From the NCBI GenBank assembly GCA_026005015.1, contig BPKG01000002.1:310001-374000 (forward strand): DNA of 64,000 bases, given 5' to 3'. Each line of letters opens with the position of its first letter. Position 1 is the stretch's first letter. Positions 45,915 to 54,066 of the stretch are shown here, one piece after another. Origin of the DNA: Burkholderiales bacterium. GTDB taxonomy: Bacteria > Pseudomonadota > Gammaproteobacteria > Burkholderiales > UBA6910. Under the pieces are notes generated by a model. That model saw only the letters and a list, made by a program, of their open reading frames with translations, made no database searches and had not been told where the DNA came from. Both the position numbers and the translations under genes were made by a program.

Positions 45915-46789
45915 ATGGCCATGCGTGACGGGGCGAGACTGTTCTTCGATCTCTTCAAGCTGCGCATCGGGCTACCGATCGGGCTCACGGCCCTGGCCGG
46001 CCTGGCGGTGACGCCGGGACCGCCCCTCGCCGGGTGGCAGGTGGCGGTGCTGGCCCTGGCGGTGGTAATGGCTTCCGCCAGCGCCGGCGCGTTCAACCAG
46101 TTCGTGGAGCGGGACATGGACGCGCGCATGGGACGCACGCGGCGCCGCCCCTTCGTCACTGGGCGGCTCCAGCACGGGCCGGCGTGGCTCGTCCTCATCG
46201 CCGCCATGGCGATCGCCGCCGTGGGCGCCGCGGCCCTGGCCCTCAATGCCTACGCCGCGCTCTACGTCTTCCTAGGCGCGTTCTTCTACGCCGTGGTGTA
46301 CACCGTGTGGCTCAAGCGCCGCACCTGGCTCAACATCGTGATCGGCGGGCTGGCCGGAAGCTTCGCGGTGCTGGCGGGCGCCGCCGCGGCGGCGCCGGGG
46401 GAGCTGCCCGCGGCGCCCCTCCTGCTGGCGACGGTGCTGTTCCTGTGGACGCCGCCCCACTTCTGGAGCCTGGCGATCGCCTACCGCAGCGACTACGAGG
46501 CGGTGGGGGTACCCATGCTGCCCTGCGTGGTGGGGGACGCCCGCTGCGCCCGGATCATTTTCCGCAGCGCCGTGGCCCTGGTGGCGGTGTCCCTGCTGCC
46601 GGCGTTCTTCGGCCTGGGGTGGGTCTATCTGGCCGGCGCCGCCGCGGGAGGCGCCTGGTTCCTGGCGAAAAGCGCGGCCCTCGCCCGCTCCCCCAGCCGG
46701 GCGACGGCCATGGCCAACTTCCACGCCTCCCTCCTGCAACTGGGTCTGCTCCTCGGCGCGCGCTGCTCGACGGGGCCGTGGCAGGGTAA
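45915..46789 (+). CDS. ctaB: Protoheme IX farnesyltransferase, frameshifted at the end
   Basis: CtaB converts heme B to heme O for oxidase maturation. The UbiA-type prenyltransferase motifs are NQFVERDMDARMGRTRRRPF and an Asp-rich second loop (SDYEAVGVPMLPCVVGDARC). The frame runs on past 46789, but near 46758 a CG repeat (GCGCGC) suggests two extra bases; with them removed the protein ends LLDGAVAG at 46789, directly before the SCO gene. Either reading is possible. It lies 9 bp after subunit I. Confidence 0.85.
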
Positions 46790-46794
46790 GGGCC

Positions 46795-47625
46795 ATGGGG
46801 CGATCCGCGGCCCGGCTTATCCTCGCGATCGTCTTCGCCGCGCTGGCGGCGAGCGGCGGAGCCGGCGCGGCGGAGACGGGCAGGACGCCCGGCCTCGACC
46901 CCCACGAGGCGCTGCGGGCGAGCCAGGCGGCCATCGGCCAGCTTGTCGGCGATTACGCCTTCACCGACCGGCAGGGCCGGCGGGTGACCCTCTCCTCCTA
47001 CCGGGGCAAGCCCCTGCTGGTGAGCTTCGTGTACACGGGTTGCTACCAGGTCTGCCCGGCCACCACCCGGTTCCTCGTCAAGGCCGTGCGGGTGGCCCAG
47101 GAGAGCCTGGGCCAGGATAGCTTCGCGGTGGTCACCATCGGCTTCAACTTGCCCTTCGACACGCCGGCGGCCATGGCCGCCTTCGCCCGGCAGCAGGGGG
47201 TGGATCTTCCCAACTGGGAGTTCCTGAGCCCCGACGCGGAGACCCTCGAGGCCCTGACCCGGGACTTCGGTTTCCGCTACGTGCAGACGCCCAAAGGCTT
47301 CGATCACCTGCTTCAGGCGTCGGTGGTGGACCAGGACGGCCGCATCTACGCCCAGGTGTACGGGGACGCGTTCGACATTCCCCAGCTCGTCGAGCCCCTC
47401 AGGCACCTCCTCACCGACGGGCCGCGAGCGCCGGCGACCCTCTCCGAGCTGGTGGAGCGGGTGCGGCTCCTGTGCACGATCTACGATCCGGCTTCCGGCA
47501 CCTACCGCTTGAACTACCAGATCTTCTACGAGCTCTTCGGCGCCCTGTTCGCCACGGCACTCACCATCGGGTTCATCGTGCACGAGCGGCGCCGGGGCCG
47601 CGGCTCCCGGCCGCCGCAGGCTTGA
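46795..47625 (+). CDS. SCO1/SenC copper chaperone
   Basis: SCO proteins deliver copper to the CuA site of subunit II. The 276-residue protein has a signal/anchor sequence, the CxxxC copper site in YTGCYQVCPA (Cys83, Cys87) and the third ligand His171 in KGFDHLLQ. A C-terminal membrane helix (ALFATALTIGFIVHERRR) is an addition to the usual form. It ends the CuA-oxidase operon, and the FNR box of the next operon begins within its last codons. Confidence 0.88.
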   Translation: MGRSAARLILAIVFAALAASGGAGAAETGRTPGLDPHEALRASQAAIGQLVGDYAFTDRQGRRVTLSSYRGKPLLVSFVYTGCYQVCPATTRFLVKAVRVAQESLGQDSFAVVTIGFNLPFDTPAAMAAFARQQGVDLPNWEFLSPDAETLEALTRDFGFRYVQTPKGFDHLLQASVVDQDGRIYAQVYGDAFDIPQLVEPLRHLLTDGPRAPATLSELVERVRLLCTIYDPASGTYRLNYQIFYELFGALFATALTIGFIVHERRRGRGSRPPQA

Positions 47626-47635
47626 CCCATATCAA
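47622..47635 (+). promoter_or_regulatory. FNR/DNR box TTGAC-CCAT-ATCAA
   Basis: One mismatch from consensus. It overlaps the SCO stop codon and is centred 42 bp before the ATG at 47671, so a class II start would give a nearly leaderless mRNA. It is the likely control site of the cytochrome b operon. Confidence 0.75.
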
Positions 47636-47670
47636 ACGCTCCGCGGCCCCCCGCGGGTAAGCTTCCCAGC

Positions 47671-49614
47671 ATGTTGAGATACGTGCAGCGCGCCGGTCAG
47701 TGGGCGTTCCTCCAGGCGGAGCGGATGTTCAACGCCGCCTTCGGCGACCGCTTGAACCCGCTCTATTACCTCGGGGCCATCAGCTACTTCATGTTCTGGG
47801 TGGTGGTGGCGAGCGGCCTTTACGTCTACGCCTTCTTCCAGACCGGCGTGAGCGAAGCCTACCTCTCGGTCCGGTCCCTGAGCGAGGAGCAGTGGTACCT
47901 GGGCGGCATCATGCGCTCGATCCACCGCTACGCCTCCGACGCCATGGTGCTCACCATGCTGCTGCACATGCTGCGGCATTTCCTTTTCGACCGCTACCGC
48001 AGCTTCCGCTGGTTTTCCTGGGTGAGCGGCGTGATCGTCCTGTGGCTGGTCTACGCCTCCGGGGTGAACGGCTACATGCTGCCCTGGGACCGGCTCGCCC
48101 AGTTCGTGGTGACCGCCACCGCCGAGTGGTTCGACTGGCTACCCATCTTCAGGGGCAGCCTGATCCGAAACTTCATCTTTCCCGAGGGAGTCAACGACCG
48201 GCTGTTCAGCCTGCTCTCCTTCATCCACATCGGCCTTCCCCTCGCAGTGCTGTTCCTGCTGTGGGTGCACGTGCAGCGGGTGCCTCGGGCCAAGACCAAC
48301 CCGCCACGGCCCATCGCCGTCACCCTGGTGGTGGCGCTGGTGGCCCTTTCCCTGGTGAAGCCGGTCGAGAGCCAGGCGCCGGCCGACCTTGCCACCGCCA
48401 TCACCGAGATCGACCTCGACTGGTTCTACCTGGCCGTCTACCCCTTGATCTACCGCTGGTCGCCGGGGGAGGTGTGGCTGCTCGCCGGCGGCGCCACCCT
48501 GCTGTTCCTGCTGCTGCCGTGGCTGCCCCCCAAGCGGGGCCGCGGGCCCAAGGAGGGCTATCACGTCATGGTGCATCCCGACAACCGCATCATCCCGGTG
48601 CGGGAGGGGGAGAGCCTGCTGGACGCGGCGCTGCGGGAAGGGATGCCGGTGCCCTTCGACTGCCGCAGCGGCGGCTGCGGGCAGTGCAAAGGCACGATCC
48701 TGTACGGCGCGGTGGATCACGGCGCCTATCAGCCGTCGGCGTTGACCGAGGAGGAGCGGCGCCTGGGGAAGGCCCTGTTCTGCTGCGCCACGCCGCTCTC
48801 CGACCTGGAGATCGAGTACCAGCCGGTGGAGGCGCCGGGCGGGATCGCGCCCCGGGTCTACACCGCTCGGGTGCACAAGCTGCAGCGGCTCGCCGAGGAC
48901 GTGATGCAGGTGTTCCTCAAGCTGGAAGGAGGGGAGAGAATCCGGTACTACCCGGGGCAGTACATCAACATCCTGCTGCCGGACGGGGAGAAGCGCTCCT
49001 TCTCCTTCGCCACCGCGCCCCACGAAGCGGAGAACCTGATCGAGCTGCACATCCGCTGGATCCACGGCGGCAAGTACACCACCCACGTGTTCACCGAGAT
49101 GAGGGAGGGGGAGGTGGTGCGCTTCGAGGGGCCCCTGGGCGCCTTTTTCCTGCGGGAGGACTCGGACAAGCCCATCATTTTCGTCGCCGGCGCCACCGGC
49201 TTCGCGCCGGTGAAGGCGATGCTGGAGCACGCTTTCCACGTGGGGCTCAAGCGGAAGATGATCCTGTACTGGGGCACCCGGCGCCTGCAGGACATGTACA
49301 TGAAAGAGTTGCCGGAGCACTGGGAGCGGGAGCACCCCAACTTCAAGTTCGTGCCCGTGCTCTCGGCCCCCGAACCCGAAGACCAGTGGCAGGGCCGCAC
49401 CGGGCTCGTGCACGAGGCGATCCTGGAGGACTTTCCCAACCTGGCCGGCCACCAGATCTACGCCTGCGGTTCGGTGGCCATGGTGGAGGCGGCGCACCCG
49501 GCGTTCATCGCCCGGGGGCTGCACCCCGACGACTGCTTCTCCGACGCGTTCCGCACCAGCGCCCACCTGCGGGGCGAAGGGGCCGAGCTGGTCAAGCTGG
49601 GAGGCGCCGCGTGA
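47671..49614 (+). CDS. Fusion of cytochrome b, [2Fe-2S] ferredoxin and NAD(P)H reductase
   Basis: Residues 1-285 are a cytochrome b of the bc-complex type with two pairs of heme ligands spaced 14 apart (His85/His99 and His186/His200); GYMLPWD follows helix 3, and the PEWY site is replaced by LDWFY. Residues 295-385 are a plant-type ferredoxin (Cys331, 336, 339 and Cys371 or 372). Residues 395-647 are an FNR-type reductase with RSFS (FAD) and GATG (NAD(P)H). The chain could move electrons between NAD(P)H and quinone or hemes b. I know of no described protein with this order. Confidence 0.88.
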   Translation: MLRYVQRAGQWAFLQAERMFNAAFGDRLNPLYYLGAISYFMFWVVVASGLYVYAFFQTGVSEAYLSVRSLSEEQWYLGGIMRSIHRYASDAMVLTMLLHMLRHFLFDRYRSFRWFSWVSGVIVLWLVYASGVNGYMLPWDRLAQFVVTATAEWFDWLPIFRGSLIRNFIFPEGVNDRLFSLLSFIHIGLPLAVLFLLWVHVQRVPRAKTNPPRPIAVTLVVALVALSLVKPVESQAPADLATAITEIDLDWFYLAVYPLIYRWSPGEVWLLAGGATLLFLLLPWLPPKRGRGPKEGYHVMVHPDNRIIPVREGESLLDAALREGMPVPFDCRSGGCGQCKGTILYGAVDHGAYQPSALTEEERRLGKALFCCATPLSDLEIEYQPVEAPGGIAPRVYTARVHKLQRLAEDVMQVFLKLEGGERIRYYPGQYINILLPDGEKRSFSFATAPHEAENLIELHIRWIHGGKYTTHVFTEMREGEVVRFEGPLGAFFLREDSDKPIIFVAGATGFAPVKAMLEHAFHVGLKRKMILYWGTRRLQDMYMKELPEHWEREHPNFKFVPVLSAPEPEDQWQGRTGLVHEAILEDFPNLAGHQIYACGSVAMVEAAHPAFIARGLHPDDCFSDAFRTSAHLRGEGAELVKLGGAA

Positions 49615-50126
49615 ACCTCTTGCGCTACGCGGCCCAGGGGCTGCTCTACTTGCCCTTCATGGCCGTGGTCGGTTACTTCTCCACCGACCCGCCGTATCGC
49701 CACCTGGAGCCGGATCAGGCCCTGGTGCGCCTGTCCGTCCGTCATGCCGGCGAGCGCAGGGAGGAATGCCGCGAGCGCACGCCGGAGGAGCTGGCGAAGC
49801 TCCCGCCCAACATGCGGGCCCCCTTGGTCTGCCCGCGGGAACGGGTGCCTGTCACGGTGGAGCTGGAGATGGACGGCGAGCTCCTGCTGCGCACCACGGC
49901 GCCGCCTTCGGGCCTGGCCAAGGATCTCGCCTCCATCGTCTACTGGCGGCAACCGGTGGCGGCCGGCCCCCACCGCTTCGTCGCGCGGCTGAACGACCGG
50001 CGCACCGAGGGCTTTAGCCACGTGGCCGAGGCCACGATGACCCTCGAGCCCGGGGACGCGCTGGTGATCGATTTCCAGGCGGAGCAGGGCGGGTTCCTGT
50101 TCCACTCCCGTTCAAGCCCGCGGTGA
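49611..50126 (+). CDS. Conserved-looking protein of unknown function
   Basis: The 171-residue protein starts at GTG 49611, overlapping the previous stop (GTGA). It begins with one hydrophobic segment (LRYAAQGLLYLPFMAVVGYF), then a soluble, probably periplasmic, domain with two Cys (RREECRERTPEEL, APLVCPRERVPVTVEL) and beta-rich pattern. I cannot name a family. Lying between two cytochrome b fusion genes with overlap and a 1-bp gap, it is almost certainly a subunit or assembly factor of that complex. Confidence 0.65.
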   Translation: MNLLRYAAQGLLYLPFMAVVGYFSTDPPYRHLEPDQALVRLSVRHAGERREECRERTPEELAKLPPNMRAPLVCPRERVPVTVELEMDGELLLRTTAPPSGLAKDLASIVYWRQPVAAGPHRFVARLNDRRTEGFSHVAEATMTLEPGDALVIDFQAEQGGFLFHSRSSPR

Positions 50127-50127
50127 A

Positions 50128-51741
50128 ATGGTGGACGAAAGCCCGCTCCGCCATGAGGCTCGTTCCGGCTCGAGCCTGCGCCTGGCCCTGCTCGCCGGGC
50201 TGCAGACCCTCGAGGCCCTGTTCGACCGCGCCTTCACGCCCGCCCATAATCCCTGGCGCCACCTGGGGGCACTCGCCTTTTTCTTCTTCTGGGTAGTGGT
50301 GGTCTCCGGCGTCTATCTCTATGCGTCCAGCGAAAGCGGAGTGGAGCGCGCCTATCGCTCGGTGGAGCGTTTGACCCGGGAGCAGTGGTACCTGGGCGGA
50401 GTGGCCCGCAGCCTCCACCGCTATGGGTCCGACGCCTTCATGATCGCGATGCTGCTGCATCTGGCGAAGGAATGGATCGCCGGACGCTATCACGGCTTCC
50501 GCTGGTTTTCCTGGGTGACGGGAGTGTCACTGCTCCCCCTCGCCCTGGCCTCCGGCGTGATCGGCTTCTGGCTGGTGTGGGACCGGCTCGCGCAGTTCGC
50601 GGCACTGGCCACCGCCGAGTGGCTGGACGTGCTGCCGCTCTTCTCGGAGCCCCTGGCGCGCAACTTCCTCACCCCCGGCGACGTGACCGACCGTTTCTTC
50701 ACCCTGGCCATGTTCCTGCACCTGGGGCTGCCCCTCGCCCTGCTGCTCCTCGCCTGGATCCACGTCCAGCGCATCAGCCGCCCGGTCGTGCATCCCCCCC
50801 GGTCGCTGGCCCTGGGCACCCTCGCTGCGCTGATCGCCCTCGCCCTCCTCAAGCCGGTCACGAGCCACGCGCCGGCGGACCTGGCCATCGTTCCCGCGGA
50901 GCTCAGGTTCGACTGGTTCTACCTCTTTCCTTTCCCGGCCGTTTACGCCTGGTCGCCGGCCGGGGTTTGGATCCTCGGCGGCGCGATCGCGCTGCTCCTC
51001 CTGTTGCTGCCCCTGCTGCCCCATCCCCCGCGCTCGCCGGTGGCCCAGGTGAGCCTCGCCAACTGCAACGGCTGCGGGCGCTGCCACGAGGATTGCCCGT
51101 ACGCCGCAGTGGTGCTGCGGCCCCGCAGCGACGGGCGCCGGGCGCCGCGGGAGGCGGTGGTGCTGCCGGAGCTGTGCGCCGGGTGCGGCATCTGCGCCGG
51201 AGCGTGCCCCTCCTCCACCCCGTTTCGCAGCGCCGCCCCCCTCGTGACCGGCATCGACATGCCCCAGCTTCCCATCGGGGCGTTGCGGGCGCGGCTCGAG
51301 CGCGCGGTGGCGGCCCTGGAAGGGCGGCCCAAGATCGTGGTCCTCGGCTGCGATTGGGGCACCGATGTGGAGCGGCTGCGCGGGCCTGGCACCGCTGCCT
51401 TCCGCCTGCTGTGCGCCGGGATGCTGCCCCCGTCCTTCATCGAATACGCCCTGCGGGGCGGTGCCGACGGCGTGCTGGTGACCGGCTGCCGCGAGGGGGA
51501 CTGCGCCTTCCGGCTGGGCAACTGGTGGACCGAGGAGCGGCTCCGCGGACAGCGGGAACCCCATCTGCGCCGCAACGTTCCCGCCGAGCGGTTGCGGGTG
51601 TTCTGGGCCGGCCCCCGGGACTTCCACCGGCTGGCGGACGAGCTCGAGCGCTTCCGTGCCCATGTCGCGGCCCTTCGGGCGCCGCCCAGGGCCGCGGAGC
51701 GGGGGCTCGACCACTGGAGAGACGGGGCTTTGCTCCCATGA
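50128..51741 (+). CDS. Fusion of cytochrome b, two [4Fe-4S] clusters and MvhD/FlpD domain
   Basis: Residues 1-300 are a second cytochrome b with paired ligands His97/His111 and His198/His212 and FDWFY at the PEWY position. Two ferredoxin motifs follow (Cys313, 316, 319, 323 and Cys350, 353, 356, 360). Residues 400-480 match the methyl-viologen hydrogenase delta/FlpD family with VVLGCDWG, LCAGMLPPSFIEYAL, GADGVLVTGCREGDCAF and RLGNWW. That family links [2Fe-2S] centres to heterodisulfide reductases in anaerobes. The chain would carry electrons between an iron-sulfur donor and hemes b in the membrane. Confidence 0.88.
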   Translation: MVDESPLRHEARSGSSLRLALLAGLQTLEALFDRAFTPAHNPWRHLGALAFFFFWVVVVSGVYLYASSESGVERAYRSVERLTREQWYLGGVARSLHRYGSDAFMIAMLLHLAKEWIAGRYHGFRWFSWVTGVSLLPLALASGVIGFWLVWDRLAQFAALATAEWLDVLPLFSEPLARNFLTPGDVTDRFFTLAMFLHLGLPLALLLLAWIHVQRISRPVVHPPRSLALGTLAALIALALLKPVTSHAPADLAIVPAELRFDWFYLFPFPAVYAWSPAGVWILGGAIALLLLLLPLLPHPPRSPVAQVSLANCNGCGRCHEDCPYAAVVLRPRSDGRRAPREAVVLPELCAGCGICAGACPSSTPFRSAAPLVTGIDMPQLPIGALRARLERAVAALEGRPKIVVLGCDWGTDVERLRGPGTAAFRLLCAGMLPPSFIEYALRGGADGVLVTGCREGDCAFRLGNWWTEERLRGQREPHLRRNVPAERLRVFWAGPRDFHRLADELERFRAHVAALRAPPRAAERGLDHWRDGALLP

Positions 51742-53177
51742 GAGCGCTGGCCCAGGCCGCGGTTCGCCGGCTGCCGTCTTCGGTGCGTGCAGCGGGAGGG
51801 CGATACGCGCTCCCGATTCCCACGGGGGCGCGGCGCATCCTGGCGATGGTCTGGCTCGGGCTCGGGCTCGTGTCGCTCGTCCTCTCGGGGCTCTTCTCGG
51901 TGCTGCTGGTGCTCTCGCGGGCGCCCTACGTGAAGGACGTCTTCCCTCTGGTGGACTTTTTCCACGTGGCCCTGGTGGTCCACGTGGACCTCTCGGTGCT
52001 GGTGTGGTTCATCGCCTTCGCCGGCGTGTTCTGGACCCTGAACAGCACGCCCCGGTGGCTGCCCCTGGGCTGGGCCGCTTTCGTCCTCGCCGTCGCCGGA
52101 ACGCTCTTCATGTCGGCAGCCCCGTTCCTCGCCCGCGAGCCCGCGGTGATGAGCAACTACGTTCCGGTGCTGGACGGCCCCCTGTTCCTCGCCGGGCTTT
52201 CGGTGTTCGGCCTCGGCTTCGCGCTGCTCACCGTGCGCAGCATGGCTGCCGTGCCGCCGGTGGGAAAGCGTCCCGACGGCGCCGCGGCCTTGCGTTTCGG
52301 CTTGAATGCCTCGGTGGTGTCGGCGGCGGTGGCCCTGCTCGCCTTCGCCTGGTCGTACTTTCTCGTTCCGGCCGGGCTCGAGGGCAAGGCATATTACGAG
52401 CTCCTGTTCTGGAGCGGCGGGCACGTGCTCCAGTTCACCTACACGCTTCTGATGTTTGTCACGTGGTTGTGGCTCGCCGGCGCCGCGGGCGCCCGGGTAC
52501 CCCTCACGCCCCGTGTGGTCCTGCTCCTGTTCGGGATCGGCCTGGTCTCGGTGTTCGGCACGCCCCTGATCCATCTCGCCCACGACATCACGTCGGTGGA
52601 ATATCACCGCTGGCACACCTGGCTCATGGGATTCGGCGGCGGGCTGGCGATCCTGCCTTTCGCCCTGGCCATGGCGCTCGCCCTGGGGAGCGCGCCTCCC
52701 GCGGGCGCCGAAGAGCGCCCGCTGCGGGCGGCCCTCCTCGCTTCCCTGGTTCTCTTCGGAACGGGGGGCGCGATCGGTCTCGCCATCGAGGGCAGCAACG
52801 TCAAGATCCCGGCCCATTACCATGGCTGCATCGTGGGGGTGACCCTGGCGTTCATGGGGATCACCTACCATCTGCTGCCGCGGCTGGGCTTCGCCGCGCC
52901 CAGGCCGGTGCTCGCCACCTGGCAGTGCTACCTCTACGGCGGGGGCCAGCTCCTCCACATCCTGGGGCTGCTCTGGTCCGGAGGCTACGGGGTGCAGCGG
53001 AAGGTGGCGGGAAGCGCCGAGGTGCTGGAAGGCTTCGGCCGCACGGCGGGCATGGGCCTCATGGGGTTGGGCGGGCTCGTCGCCGTCGCTGGCGGGCTGC
53101 TGTTCATCCTGGCGGTGCTGCTGGCGGTGACCTCCAGGCCGCGCCATCGCCCGCTCACGGGCCGGAGAGGGTGTTGA
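51738..53177 (+). CDS. Heme-copper oxidase subunit I-like protein without active-site Tyr
   Basis: The 479-residue protein has about 12 helices and histidines His82 (low-spin heme, HVDLSV), His229 (GGHVLQF), His290 and His293 (EYHRWH), and His360/His362 (AHYHGCIVG). Position +4 after His229 is Phe, so there is no Tyr cross-link as in O2 reductases, and the helix-VII pair is HxxH rather than HH. It resembles NorB-like or other NO-reductase-like proteins but is not a standard cNor or qNor. It overlaps the cytochrome b/MvhD gene by ATGA; no cytochrome c subunit is near. Electrons probably come from the fusion proteins. Confidence 0.8.
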   Translation: MRALAQAAVRRLPSSVRAAGGRYALPIPTGARRILAMVWLGLGLVSLVLSGLFSVLLVLSRAPYVKDVFPLVDFFHVALVVHVDLSVLVWFIAFAGVFWTLNSTPRWLPLGWAAFVLAVAGTLFMSAAPFLAREPAVMSNYVPVLDGPLFLAGLSVFGLGFALLTVRSMAAVPPVGKRPDGAAALRFGLNASVVSAAVALLAFAWSYFLVPAGLEGKAYYELLFWSGGHVLQFTYTLLMFVTWLWLAGAAGARVPLTPRVVLLLFGIGLVSVFGTPLIHLAHDITSVEYHRWHTWLMGFGGGLAILPFALAMALALGSAPPAGAEERPLRAALLASLVLFGTGGAIGLAIEGSNVKIPAHYHGCIVGVTLAFMGITYHLLPRLGFAAPRPVLATWQCYLYGGGQLLHILGLLWSGGYGVQRKVAGSAEVLEGFGRTAGMGLMGLGGLVAVAGGLLFILAVLLAVTSRPRHRPLTGRRGC

Positions 53178-53337
53178 TCAGCCAGAAGGTGAACACGGCT
53201 AGGGGCAGGATGATGGCGAAATAAACGAGGCTCCGATTCTCGAACCGGGCGCCGCGGGCGCGCTCGAGGCGATCCAGGATCCAGTCGGCGAGGAAGTACA
53301 GCCCGATGGCTACGACGGTGAAGTAGACGATTTCCAT
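53155..53337 (-). CDS. 60-residue two-helix membrane protein
   Basis: This small protein starts MEIVYFTVVAIGLYFLADWI and has a second helix (LVYFAIILPLAVFTFWLINT), with a basic loop between. I do not recognise it. It is on the minus strand, and its last 23 bp overlap the end of the oxidase-like gene tail to tail. An FNR box and a well-placed -10 (TTAAAT) lie upstream, so it is expressed under the same conditions. Confidence 0.7.
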   Translation of the reverse strand: MEIVYFTVVAIGLYFLADWILDRLERARGARFENRSLVYFAIILPLAVFTFWLINTLSGP

Positions 53338-53394
53338 GGGGGCCCGGCGGCCTGAAGCAGGGGCCCATTTAAACACGGCCGCCCCGGCGGGGAC

Positions 53395-53408
53395 TTGATG
53401 GAAATCAA
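53395..53408 (-). promoter_or_regulatory. Perfect FNR/DNR box TTGAT-GGAA-ATCAA
   Basis: The minus-strand -10 TTAAAT (53367-53372) is 32 bp from the box centre, an exact class II layout for the two-helix gene. It lies 18 bp after the end of the pgsA-like gene. Confidence 0.88.
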
Positions 53409-53425
53409 GGACCCGCTCGCCGGCG

Positions 53426-53965
53426 TCAGCCTTCGTGCCGGGCCGCTTTGCGGCCCCACAGCCAGACGTAATGGGCGCCGGAGAGCACGGTGAACAGGGC
53501 CACCAGGGCGAACAGGGGCGCGTGCGCGGGCTCCGCCTCCACGTAGCCGGCGACGTCCGCGAGCAGCAGGACCAGCAGGGCGAACTGGAAGAAGGTGCAG
53601 GTCTTCCCCAAGACGGTGGGCTGCATGTGGTAGGGGCCGATCGCCAGGCGGTAGCTCACCGCGCCCACCACGAGCACGAAGTCCCGGCCCAGCATCAGGG
53701 CCGCGAGCCACAGGGGCAGCACCTGGATCCAGGCGAGCCCCAGCACGGTGGCGAAGATCAGCAGCTTGTCGGCCATGGGGTCCAGCACCGCCCCGATGGA
53801 GGTGCGCTGGTCGAAGCGGCGCGCCACGAAGCCGTCCAGGGCGTCGCTCGCCGCCGCGACCACGAACGCCCAGAAGGCGAGGGCGTGGTTCCCCTGCAGC
53901 AGGAAATAGGCGAGGGCCGGCACCAGGCACAGCCGGAGCAGGGTGATGGCGTTGGCCGCGTTCAT
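53426..53965 (-). CDS. CDP-alcohol phosphatidyltransferase
   Basis: This 179-residue inner-membrane enzyme has the family motif DALDGFVARRFDQRTSIGAV followed by LDPMADKLL, i.e. DG-x2-AR-x8-G-x3-D-x3-D. It transfers a phosphatidyl group from CDP-diacylglycerol; PgsA (phosphatidylglycerolphosphate synthase) is the nearest housekeeping member, but the exact acceptor cannot be told here. Five or six helices are present. It is divergent from the helicase gene. Confidence 0.88.
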   Translation of the reverse strand: MNAANAITLLRLCLVPALAYFLLQGNHALAFWAFVVAAASDALDGFVARRFDQRTSIGAVLDPMADKLLIFATVLGLAWIQVLPLWLAALMLGRDFVLVVGAVSYRLAIGPYHMQPTVLGKTCTFFQFALLVLLLADVAGYVEAEPAHAPLFALVALFTVLSGAHYVWLWGRKAARHEG

Positions 53966-54066
53966 GCAAACCGGAGACGAAAAGGGCTCACCCGGATTTT
54001 AAGGAACCTGGGCGCGAGCCGCACGGCCCTTCCCATGGTAGACTCGCGGAGAAACTCTCCGCCGTC

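Noticed and set aside
47700-50126. An 808-codon plus-strand frame overlapping the cytochrome b fusion
   Set aside because: Most of it is an Arg/Pro/Gly-rich shadow of the fusion gene; only the end (49611-50126) is a plausible gene.
50943-53147. A 734-codon frame antisense to the oxidase-like gene
   Set aside because: Its composition (Gln/His/Arg/Glu repeats) is that of an antisense shadow and no family pattern is visible.
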